Origin: VBDM01 sp035499735 | GTDB taxonomy: Bacteria; Pseudomonadota; Gammaproteobacteria; Burkholderiales; SG8-39 | Direction of reading: 5' to 3' | Assembly (NCBI GenBank): GCA_035499735.1 | Contig: DATJYC010000019.1 | Coordinates: 21,355 to 85,354, forward strand | DNA length: 64,000 nucleotides | Part shown: one piece after another, positions 56,773 through 63,837 of the stretch | Layout: each line of letters begins with the position of its first letter | Position numbering within the stretch: the first letter of the stretch is position 1 | Translations under genes and position numbers: made by a program | The notes under the pieces: generated by a model | Database searches by the model: none | The model's input: only the letters and a program-made list of their open reading frames with translations | What the model was told of the DNA's origin: nothing

Positions 56773-59228
56773 TTCTTCTCGCGCCGCGGGCGCCCCGCGG
56801 CCGGCGCCGTTCTTCCGAAGGAGCGGACGCGGTCGGCGAACTCGGCGAGCCTTCGCTCGACGCGCCCGTTGACGCTCGCTTCCGGAAATTTCCCGAGGGC
56901 ATCGCGCTGCCCGGCCGCGACGCCGGTGAGTATCTCGATGCCCTGGTCGATGCTCGCCACCGGATAGACGTGGAATTTCCCCGCGGCCACCGCGTCGACC
57001 ACTTCGCTCTTCAGCATGAGGTGCTTCACGTTGGCCTCGGGGATCAGCACGCCCTGCTCCCCGGTGAGGCCCCGCGCCGTGCACACGTCGAAGAAGCCCT
57101 CGATCTTCTCGTTCACGCCGCCGATCGCCTGCACGTCGCCGTGCTGGTTCACCGAGCCGGTGACCGCGAGCGACTGCCGCAGCGGCGCCTCGGCGAGCGC
57201 CGAGAGCAGCGCGTATAGCTCGGCCGAGGAGGCGCTGTCGCCCTCGACTCCGCCGTAGCTCTGCTCGAACACCAGGCTCGCTGCGAGCGAAAGCGGGGTC
57301 TTCGCCGCGTAGCGGCCCGCGAGGTAGCCGGAGAGGATGAGCACGCCCTTGGAATGGATCGGTCCGCCCAGCTCCGCCTCGCGCTCGATGTCGACGACCC
57401 TGCCGCTCCCCAGGCGCACGCGGGCGGTGATGCGGTGCGGCGCGCCGAACGAGAACCCGCCGAGCGTGGCGACCGAAAGGCCGTTCACCTGGCCGACGCG
57501 CTCGCCCGCGGTATCGATGAGCAGGGTGCCGCGGGCGATCTCCTCCTGCAGCCGCCGGCGGATTCGGCCGGCGCGCTCCTCGCGCGCGCGGACTGCGCGC
57601 TCCACGTCCCCGGCGGCGGTGACGGCGCGGCCGGCGATCGCGGCGAAATGATCGGACTCGCGCAGCAGATCGGCCAGGTCGAGCATGTGCATGGACAGCT
57701 TCTCGGTGTCCCCCGCGAGGCGCGCGCCGTGCTCGATCGCCCTGGCCACCGCGGCACGGTCGAGCGCCCTCAGCTTGTCCGCGCGCGCCATGGTCGCGAT
57801 CAGGCGCGCGTACAGCAGGTCCGCGCCCGGGTCGCGCGGCATGTCGTCCTCGAAATCCGCGACGACCTTGAACAGCGACCCGAACTCCGGATCGTAGGCA
57901 TGCAGGAGGTAGTAGAGCACGCGCTGGCCGACGAGCACCACTTTCAGATCCAGCGGAATCGGCTCGGGCTCGAGCGACACGGTGCTCACGAGGCTCAGCA
58001 TCTGCCCCAGCGACTCGGCGCGGATCTCGCGCGATCCCAGCGCGCGCTTGAGCGCTTCCCAGGCGAAGGGCTGCGTCAGCACCTTGAGGGCGTCGAGCAC
58101 GAGGTAGCCCCCGTTCGCGCGATGCAGAGCGCCGGCCTTGATCAGCGTGAAATCGGTCACCAGGGTCCCCATCCTGGCGACATGCTCGATCCGGCCGACC
58201 AGGTTGTCGTGGCTGGGATTGTCCTCGTAGACGATCGGGGCTCCCTTGTCGGCGGAGCCCGCGATCAGGACGTTCACCTCGTATCGCTGCAGCGGCGATT
58301 CCCCGGGTTCCGCGCGCACGAGCGGAATGCCGAACAGGGTCGGCTGCTCGCCCTCCTTGGGCTGCTGAAAGATTTCGACGTGATCGAGCACGTCGTTGCG
58401 GACCGCATCGAGGTAGGCCTGCACCTCGGGCAGCCCCTGGTACTCGGCCTTGATCTCCTCGAGCAGGCTTCCCACGGAGGCGCCCGTGACTTCGCGATTC
58501 AGCTCGCGCACCTTGCGCTGCGCCTCGCGCCGCCACTTCGGGATCTCGCGAAGCGCGCGCTCGAGCTCGACCTGGAACGAGCCGATTTCCTCCTGCACGC
58601 GCTCCTGATCGGGCTCGGCGAGCTTGCGGAAATCAGCGGGCTCCATCACCTCGTCCTTGTCGGGCTTCATGGGCGCGAAGCCGAACCCCGCGGGCGTGCG
58701 CAGCAGCGCGATGCGCTTCTCGCGCGCGCGGCCGCCGATATCGCCGATGGCCTTGGCCTGGCGCTCGTCGAACTCGGTCTCGATCTCCTGGATCCGCGTG
58801 CGGTACTCGTCGGTCTCGAACGCGGCGGGGATCGCGGCGCGCAGGTCCTGGACCACCCGGGCCATGTCCTGCTGGAGCTTCGCCGCCCGTCCCGCTGGAA
58901 GCCTGAGCGCCCTCGGCTTGTGCGGGGTCTGGAAGTTGAACACGTAGCACCAGTCGCTCGGCACCGCCTCGCCCGGCGCCTGCCGCTCCAGGAGCTTGCG
59001 CACCAGGGCATGGCGCCCCATCCCCTCCGGCCCCATGGCGAAGATGTTGAACCCGTCCCGGCGGATCCCCACGCCGAAGAGAATCGCGTCCGCAGCCCGC
59101 GTCTGACCGAGGGAACCGGCCAGATCGGCGAGCTCGTCGGTCGTCCTGAACTCGAATCGCGTCGGGTCGCAGCGGCGGCACAGGTCGGCCGGCGCAAGCG
59201 CCCTCGGCAAGGGCTGCAACTCTTCCAT
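56769..59228 (-). CDS. Lon-like ATP-dependent protease (AAA_32 + Lon C-terminal domain)
   Basis: The protein has 819 residues. Opening motif RCDPTRFEFRTTDELADL and GVGIRRDGFNIFAMGPEGMGRHALVRKLL (P-loop-like) belong to the AAA_32 type. A long coiled insertion follows (about 150-260), then NLVGRIEHVARMGTLVTDFTLIKAGALHRANGGYLVLDALKVL (Walker B region). The C-terminal Lon protease domain has catalytic Ser in GDSASSAEL (about 662) and Lys in GGVNEKIEGFF (about 707). It degrades damaged or regulatory proteins. ATG 59228 has no Shine-Dalgarno sequence; an FNR box centred 40.5 bp upstream and TTAAAT at 59240-59235 suggest leaderless mRNA. Confidence 0.93.
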   Translation of the reverse strand: MEELQPLPRALAPADLCRRCDPTRFEFRTTDELADLAGSLGQTRAADAILFGVGIRRDGFNIFAMGPEGMGRHALVRKLLERQAPGEAVPSDWCYVFNFQTPHKPRALRLPAGRAAKLQQDMARVVQDLRAAIPAAFETDEYRTRIQEIETEFDERQAKAIGDIGGRAREKRIALLRTPAGFGFAPMKPDKDEVMEPADFRKLAEPDQERVQEEIGSFQVELERALREIPKWRREAQRKVRELNREVTGASVGSLLEEIKAEYQGLPEVQAYLDAVRNDVLDHVEIFQQPKEGEQPTLFGIPLVRAEPGESPLQRYEVNVLIAGSADKGAPIVYEDNPSHDNLVGRIEHVARMGTLVTDFTLIKAGALHRANGGYLVLDALKVLTQPFAWEALKRALGSREIRAESLGQMLSLVSTVSLEPEPIPLDLKVVLVGQRVLYYLLHAYDPEFGSLFKVVADFEDDMPRDPGADLLYARLIATMARADKLRALDRAAVARAIEHGARLAGDTEKLSMHMLDLADLLRESDHFAAIAGRAVTAAGDVERAVRAREERAGRIRRRLQEEIARGTLLIDTAGERVGQVNGLSVATLGGFSFGAPHRITARVRLGSGRVVDIEREAELGGPIHSKGVLILSGYLAGRYAAKTPLSLAASLVFEQSYGGVEGDSASSAELYALLSALAEAPLRQSLAVTGSVNQHGDVQAIGGVNEKIEGFFDVCTARGLTGEQGVLIPEANVKHLMLKSEVVDAVAAGKFHVYPVASIDQGIEILTGVAAGQRDALGKFPEASVNGRVERRLAEFADRVRSFGRTAPAAGRPRREKK

Positions 59229-59261
59229 GAGGGGATTTAAGCCCCGGAGCGCGAAGGAGAT

Positions 59262-59275
59262 TTGACTCAGATCAA
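59262..59275. promoter_or_regulatory. FNR-type box between lon-like and hsp20 genes (possibly divergent)
   Basis: The site is TTGAC-TCAG-ATCAA, one mismatch. On the - strand TTAAAT (59240-59235) and on the + strand GATCAT (59297-59302) both begin 22 bp from the box, so one site may drive both genes. Confidence 0.7.
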
Positions 59276-59304
59276 AGGTTCGGCGCGCCCCAGGAGGATC
59301 ATTT

Positions 59305-59335
59305 GAGTTGTCCCCCCTTTGCAGGGGAGCAACTC
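59305..59335 (+). other. Stable hairpin in the hsp20 5' region
   Basis: GAGTTGTCCCC at 59305-59315 pairs with GGGGAGCAACTC at 59324-59335 (11 bp with one bulged G). It has no T-tract, so it is not a typical terminator. It ends 22 bp before the hsp20 ATG and does not cover its AGGAG, so it could stabilise the mRNA or act as an operator. Confidence 0.5.
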
Positions 59336-59357
59336 AGTGAACCGACAGGAGAACATC

Positions 59358-59804
59358 ATGGCAAACATCACCCGTTTCGATCCGTTCGAGGAACTGGCGC
59401 GCTTTCAGCCGCTGGTGAACTTCGACGACCTGCTCAAGGGCTTCCGCGTGCGTCCGTGGGTCGGCGAGGGAGATTTCGAGCCGCGCATCAAGGTCGACGT
59501 CTCCGAAGCCGATGCGGCGTACAGCGTCAAGGCCGAGATCCCCGGCGTAAGGAAAGAGGACATCCACGTCGCGATCGAAGGCAACCAGGTCTCCATCGAG
59601 GCCGAGCTCAAGAAGGAGAAGGAAGAGAAGAAGGGCGAGAAGCTCGTCCGCTGCGAGCGCTACTACGGCAAGCAGTCGCGCAGCTTCACCCTCGGCCACG
59701 ACATCGACGCCGGCAAGGCGGAAGCCAAGTACGCCGACGGCGTGCTCGAGCTGAAGCTCCCGAAGAAGTCCAACGGCTCGACCAAGGAGCTGAAGGTCCA
59801 GTAG
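59358..59804 (+). CDS. Small heat-shock protein Hsp20 (alpha-crystallin family)
   Basis: The protein has 148 residues; ATG 59358 follows AGGAGAAC. The N-terminal arm NITRFDPFEELARFQPLVNFDDLL precedes the alpha-crystallin domain (about 45-135): PRIKVDVSEADAAYSVKAEIPGVRKEDIHVAIEGNQVSIEA, SRSFTLGHDIDAGKAEAKYADGVLELKLPKK. It binds unfolding proteins without ATP. It is divergent from the Lon-like gene and shares the FNR box region. The mycobacterial counterpart HspX is a dominant hypoxia protein. Confidence 0.96.
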   Translation: MANITRFDPFEELARFQPLVNFDDLLKGFRVRPWVGEGDFEPRIKVDVSEADAAYSVKAEIPGVRKEDIHVAIEGNQVSIEAELKKEKEEKKGEKLVRCERYYGKQSRSFTLGHDIDAGKAEAKYADGVLELKLPKKSNGSTKELKVQ

Positions 59805-59829
59805 AGCTTCAAGCATAGCTGTCTCCTCT

Positions 59830-59856
59830 CCCGGCGGACCGTCCGCCGGGGTTTTT
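59830..59856 (+). terminator. Rho-independent terminator after hsp20
   Basis: CCCGGCGGAC (59830-59839) pairs with GTCCGCCGGG (59841-59850); in practice an 8-bp GC stem with a 5-nt loop forms. It is followed by G and five Ts (59852-59856), 26 bp after the hsp20 stop. Confidence 0.9.
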
Positions 59857-59873
59857 CTCCGTGAGCGCGGACC

Positions 59874-61238
59874 GTGAACCCACTCTCCAGCCCGCTGCTC
59901 ACGGACCTGTACCAGCTGACCATGCTGCAGGCGTACTACGCCCACGGCATGGTCGAGACGGCGGCGTTCGAGCTCTTCGTGCGCAAGCTTCCGCCCTGCC
60001 GGAACTTCCTGATGGCGGCGGGGCTGGAGCAGGCGCTGCAGTTTCTCGAGGGCCTGCGTTTCGAGGACGCCGAGCTCGCCTGGCTCGAGCAGAGCCGGCT
60101 GTTCCGCCGGGATTTCCTGGAGCGCCTGCGGACGCTGCGCTTCACGGGCGACGTGTACGCGATGCCCGAGGGCACGATCTTCTTTCCGAACGAGCCCGTC
60201 GTGCGCGTGGTCGCGCCCATGCCCGAGGCGCAGCTCGTCGAGTCGCGCCTCCTCAACCTCGTGCATTTCCAGACCGCGGTCGCATCGAAGGCCGCGCGCT
60301 CGGTGCTCGTCGCGACCGGCAAGCTGCTCGTCGATTTCGGCCTGCGGCGCGCGCACGGCGCCGAGGCGGGCCTGCTCGCCGCAAGGGCGAGCTACATCGC
60401 CGGATTCTCCGGCACCGCGACCGCGCTCGCCGCGCCTCTTTTCGGGATCCCGATATTCGGCACCATGGCGCACTCCTTCGTGCAGGCGCACGACGACGAA
60501 TCCGCGGCCTTCGAGCGCTTCGCCTCCGCCTGCCCCTCCAGCGCGTTGTTCCTCATCGACACCTACGACACCGAGGCGGCCGCGCGCAAGGTCGTCGCGC
60601 TCGCGCCGCGCCTGAAGGAGGCGGGGATCGCGCTGCGCGGCGTGCGCCTGGACAGCGGCGACCTCGCCGCGCTCTCGCGCAGCGTGCGCAAGATCCTCGA
60701 CGACGCGGGCCTCACGCAAGCGACCATCTTCGCCAGCGGCAACCTCGACGAGTACCGCCTGCGCGAGCTGCTCGCCGCGGGCTCGCCGATCGACGGCTTC
60801 GGCGTCGGCACGAGCCTCGTCACGTCATCGGACGCGCCGTTCCTGGACGCTGTGTACAAGCTGCAGGAATACGCCGGAGTGCCGCGCCGCAAGCGCTCGG
60901 CCGGCAAAGCGACCTGGCCCGGGCGCAAGCAGGTGCATCGCTTCCTTCTCGACGACGGCATGCTGGGACACGACGTGATCGCGCTCGAATCGGAGGAACA
61001 GCCGGGTGCGAAGCTTCTGCAACCGGTCATGCGCGGCGGGAAACGCTTGGCACCTGCGCCGGATACGCGGTCGCTTCGCGACCGCGCCGCCCGGAATCTG
61101 GCGGCGCTTCCCGTGCCTTTGCGCCGCCTGGACCAGCCCGCAGAGCCCTATCAGGTCGTGATCTCGCCCGCGCTTCGGGAGCTGGCCGCGCAAGTCGACG
61201 CGAGGACCAGGACGCCGGACTTAGCCCGAGAACCTTAG
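59874..61238 (+). CDS. pncB: Nicotinate phosphoribosyltransferase
   Basis: The protein has 454 residues, starting at GTG 59874, 17 bp after the hsp20 terminator. It converts nicotinate and PRPP (with ATP hydrolysis) to nicotinate mononucleotide for NAD salvage. Family marks: LLTDLYQLTMLQAYYAHGM at the start, FETxxFVRKLP-like FELFVRKLPPCRNFLMAAGLEQAL, IFGTMAHSFVQAHDDE (active-site histidines), LIDTYDTEAAARKV, GVRLDSGDLAALS and GFGVGTSLVTSSDAPFLDAVYKL. In mycobacteria pncB2 belongs to the dormancy regulon. No FNR box was seen directly ahead of it. Confidence 0.94.
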   Translation: MNPLSSPLLTDLYQLTMLQAYYAHGMVETAAFELFVRKLPPCRNFLMAAGLEQALQFLEGLRFEDAELAWLEQSRLFRRDFLERLRTLRFTGDVYAMPEGTIFFPNEPVVRVVAPMPEAQLVESRLLNLVHFQTAVASKAARSVLVATGKLLVDFGLRRAHGAEAGLLAARASYIAGFSGTATALAAPLFGIPIFGTMAHSFVQAHDDESAAFERFASACPSSALFLIDTYDTEAAARKVVALAPRLKEAGIALRGVRLDSGDLAALSRSVRKILDDAGLTQATIFASGNLDEYRLRELLAAGSPIDGFGVGTSLVTSSDAPFLDAVYKLQEYAGVPRRKRSAGKATWPGRKQVHRFLLDDGMLGHDVIALESEEQPGAKLLQPVMRGGKRLAPAPDTRSLRDRAARNLAALPVPLRRLDQPAEPYQVVISPALRELAAQVDARTRTPDLAREP

Positions 61239-61339
61239 GCGACAAGCACGCGCGGCATGACACCCGATCAATACGACGCCTGGTCGCGCTGCCCCTCGGC
61301 GGTTTCCTCGCGGCAGTTGCCCGAGAGCCCAAGACTTCT

Positions 61340-62530
61340 TCATAGGAAAGCCAGCGCCTCACCCCCCAGAGCTGAGAATACGACGATCCACAGGGGCGGC
61401 GATTTCCAGAAGGCAAGCAGCCCGAAGGCGGCGAGCGCCAATGCGAAATCGGCGGGTGTCCGCACGGCGCTGCTGAAGATCGGGTCGTAGAGCGCCGCGA
61501 GCAGAATCCCGACGACCGTTGCATTGACGCCGTTCATCATCGAGCGTATCGAGGGCTTCGCGCGCAGGACGTTCCAGAACGGCAGTGCGCCGAAGGTCAG
61601 GAGGAACGCAGGGAGAAAGATCGCGCCGAGCGTGAGCAGCCCGCCGATCCAGCCCGTCGGGGCGCCTTTCGCAACCGTTCCCAGATACGCGGCGAACGTG
61701 AACAGCGGTCCTGGAACCGCCTGTGCAACGCCGTAGCCCGCGAGGAACGCGTCGTCGCCGAGCCAGCCCGCAGGCACCACCTCGGCGCGCAGCATCGGCA
61801 GCACCACGTGGCCGCCGCCGAACACGAGCGAGCCGGCCCGATAGAAGCTGTCGAACAATTGAACGGCGTGCTGGCCGGTCGTTCTCGCGAGCACGGGCAG
61901 GATTGCAAGAAGGCTGAAGAAGAGAATCCAGGCGGCCCAGCCGACGCGGCGGCTGACCTGGAAATGAAGATGACCCGAAGACGGCGTCGCGGCGCCCGGA
62001 AGCATGCGCCACCCCGCGATTGCGCCCAGCGCGATCGCGCCGATCTGCGCGAGCGCGTTCGACCACATCAGGACCATCAGGGCAGCGAGTATCGCGAACG
62101 AGGCGCGCACTCGGTCCGGGCACAGCTGGCGTCCCATGCTCCAGACGGCCTGCGTCACGACCGCGACCGCCGCGATCTTGAGGCCGTGCAGCCAGCCCGC
62201 CTCGGTTGCGCCGTGGAAAAACTGCAGACCGTAGCCGAAAGCGATCATGACCAGCGCGGAAGGCAGCGTAAAGCCGAGCCAGGCGGCGACGCCCCCGATG
62301 ACGCCCGCGCGCGAGGCGCCCAGGGCAATGCCTATCTTGCTGCTCGCGGGACCGGGCGTGAACTGGCAGAGCGCGACCAGGTCGGCGTAGGCCTCGTCGT
62401 CGAGCCATTTGCGCCTTTCGACGAACTCGTGACGATAGTAGCCAAGGTGTGCGATCGGTCCGCCGAACGAGGTGCAGCCGAGCCGCAGGAAGATCAGGAA
62501 GATCCGCGGGAGCGAGGTATTGTCGTTCAC
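61340..62530 (-). CDS. chrA: Chromate transporter ChrA (two CHR domains)
   Basis: The protein has 396 residues with about 12 hydrophobic segments. Both CHR repeats are intact: LRLGCTSFGGPIAHLGYY with QFTPGPASSKIGIALG in the N-half, and FYRAGSLVFGGGHVVLPMLRAE with GVAQAVPGPLFTFAAYLG in the C-half. It exports chromate (sulfate analogue) in proteobacteria. It is divergent from the SnoaL-like gene across an intergenic region with two overlapping palindromes. Confidence 0.94.
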   Translation of the reverse strand: MNDNTSLPRIFLIFLRLGCTSFGGPIAHLGYYRHEFVERRKWLDDEAYADLVALCQFTPGPASSKIGIALGASRAGVIGGVAAWLGFTLPSALVMIAFGYGLQFFHGATEAGWLHGLKIAAVAVVTQAVWSMGRQLCPDRVRASFAILAALMVLMWSNALAQIGAIALGAIAGWRMLPGAATPSSGHLHFQVSRRVGWAAWILFFSLLAILPVLARTTGQHAVQLFDSFYRAGSLVFGGGHVVLPMLRAEVVPAGWLGDDAFLAGYGVAQAVPGPLFTFAAYLGTVAKGAPTGWIGGLLTLGAIFLPAFLLTFGALPFWNVLRAKPSIRSMMNGVNATVVGILLAALYDPIFSSAVRTPADFALALAAFGLLAFWKSPPLWIVVFSALGGEALAFL

Positions 62531-62561
62531 GGCGTGGTTTGCGCGCTCGGTTCAGGAACAG

Positions 62562-62584
62562 TACGATGGTATCGTAATTCGATA
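62562..62584. promoter_or_regulatory. Overlapping palindromes in the chrA / SnoaL-like intergenic region
   Basis: TACGAT-GGT-ATCGTA (62562-62576) and TATCG-TAATT-CGATA (62570-62584) are perfect inverted repeats that share bases. They lie 32 bp before chrA and 18 bp before the divergent start at 62602. They suggest an operator for a dimeric repressor, possibly the PadR protein encoded at 63077-63421. Confidence 0.5.
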
Positions 62585-62601
62585 ACGTGAGGGAGCCGGA
62601 A

Positions 62602-63066
62602 ATGGATGCACTCCGTATCGCTCTGGCCGCCGCGCTGCTTTGCGCCGCGGCCGCTTCCCACTCGGCTGGCGCCGATCCGGTCGAGGTCGTGCTTCGCGCC
62701 TACGAGGAGGCGTGGAGCCGACACGATGCGCACGCGATCGCGGGCTTCTACCAAGCGCCGGCCATGCGCGTGAGCCCGGGCGGCCCCATCGTCCGTCAGA
62801 ACTCGGCCATCCAGGAGGCTTTCTTCCGCGGACTGCTGGCGGCCCTTGTCAAGCAGGGCTATGCACGCAGCGAATGGGAGCGGCTCCAGGTGCGCCTGCT
62901 CGACGAGAATACCGCCATTGCCAGCGGCGTGGTGTTGCGCCTCCGCGACGACGGCAGCGAGTTCCAGCGCCAGGGCGTGACTTATGCGCTGTGGCGCGGC
63001 GCCGAGGGCTGGAAGATCATTCTTTCCGCCACTCACGCGCCGTCCACCGCGCTTCGTTTTGAATGA
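62602..63066 (+). CDS. Secreted SnoaL/NTF2-like protein (DUF4440-type)
   Basis: The protein has 154 residues; ATG 62602 (GGGAG upstream) was preferred over GTG 62587. A signal peptide (ALRIALAAALLCAAAASHSAGA) is followed by an NTF2-like cone: VEVVLRAYEEAWSRHDAHAIAGFY, APAMRVSPGGPIV, NTAIASGVVLRLRDDGSEFQRQGVTYALWRGAEGWKIIL. Such periplasmic NTF2 proteins bind small molecules, and no catalytic residues can be assigned. It is divergent from chrA and 10 bp from the convergent PadR gene. Confidence 0.83.
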   Translation: MDALRIALAAALLCAAAASHSAGADPVEVVLRAYEEAWSRHDAHAIAGFYQAPAMRVSPGGPIVRQNSAIQEAFFRGLLAALVKQGYARSEWERLQVRLLDENTAIASGVVLRLRDDGSEFQRQGVTYALWRGAEGWKIILSATHAPSTALRFE

Positions 63067-63076
63067 GCCGCTTCGG

Positions 63077-63421
63077 CTACGACTCCTGGAAGATCTCCCC
63101 GAACAGCTCCCGCACCTTGTCCTTGGCGGCCGCGAGCGCGCGCCTGCCGGCCACCGTCGCTGTATACGTGCGCCGGACAGCGCGACCTCGCCGCTCGCTC
63201 GAGGACCGCAGCAGCCCGCGCCGCTCGAGCGAGTGCAGGATCGGGTAAAGGGTTCCCGGCCCGATCCGGTATCCGTGCCGCTGAAGCTCTTGCATCAGCC
63301 ACAAGCCGAAGACGGGGGCTCGGGCCGCGTGATGCAATACGTGGAGGCGAATGAGGCCACCGTAGAACTCCTGGTACCCCCGCTTGCCGCTGCGTGATCG
63401 TTTGTCGTCCGACCGCGTCAT
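63077..63421 (-). CDS. PadR-family transcriptional regulator
   Basis: The protein has 114 residues from the ATG at 63421; an upstream in-frame start would add 31 residues. Winged-helix PadR pattern: GGLIRLHVLHHAARAPVFGLWLMQELQRHGYRIGPGTLYPILHSLERRGLL, the wing RAVRRTYTATVAGRRAL, and a short C-terminal helix. PadR repressors usually control nearby genes in response to small molecules or metals. chrA and the SnoaL-like gene are the natural candidates, with an operator perhaps at 62562-62584. Confidence 0.9.
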   Translation of the reverse strand: MTRSDDKRSRSGKRGYQEFYGGLIRLHVLHHAARAPVFGLWLMQELQRHGYRIGPGTLYPILHSLERRGLLRSSSERRGRAVRRTYTATVAGRRALAAAKDKVRELFGEIFQES

Positions 63422-63477
63422 GGAGACGCCAAGTCTGCCGCAAGAACGACTCCAGTGCAGCCCTTCGCTTTCCTGCT

Positions 63478-63828
63478 CTAAAAGACGATCACCTTGTCGG
63501 CCCAGCGAGTCCACTCTGTCAGTTGTTCCAGCGTGCTACGCCGCGTTCCGTCGATCAGCTCGCCTTCCGCGATGCCGCGCGCGTCCATGCAGGTCCCGCA
63601 CACGCCCACCTCGGCCTTGTTGCGCACGGCCTTGTTGAGCATCAGCTGCAGGTTATAGAAACCAGCCGGCACCTTCTGGCCGGACTTGCCGCAAAGGGCT
63701 GCATCCCCGATCAGGAATATCTTGACCTCTTCACCGTCCCGCGACGAGAGACTGCCTGCGAGGCGCAGCGCGTTGTAGCTTCGCTCGGTGCCGTAGGGCG
63801 GATCGTTCAGGATGAAGAGCGTCTTCAT
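63478..63828 (-). CDS. DsrE-family sulfur-relay-like protein
   Basis: The protein has 116 residues. It has KTLFILNDPPYGTERSYNALRLAGSL at the start, VKIFLIGDAALCGKSGQKVPAG in the middle, and conserved cysteines in EVGVCGTCMDARGI. This is the DsrE/YchN fold, used in sulfur transfer or small-thiol signalling. The gene follows the SHOCT-domain gene by 9 bp on the same strand. Confidence 0.9.
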   Translation of the reverse strand: MKTLFILNDPPYGTERSYNALRLAGSLSSRDGEEVKIFLIGDAALCGKSGQKVPAGFYNLQLMLNKAVRNKAEVGVCGTCMDARGIAEGELIDGTRRSTLEQLTEWTRWADKVIVF

Positions 63829-63837
63829 GCGTCGGGC

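Noticed and set aside
59305..59358. An RNA thermometer controlling hsp20 translation.
   Set aside because: The hairpin ends before the AGGAG ribosome site and leaves it unpaired, so simple thermometer-type sequestration is not supported.
61257..61340. A short + strand frame starting MTPDQYDAW, reminiscent of the start of some SAM-dependent methyltransferases.
   Set aside because: Only nine residues look familiar, and the rest runs into the 3' end of chrA on the other strand without homology. At most it is a gene remnant, too short to support.
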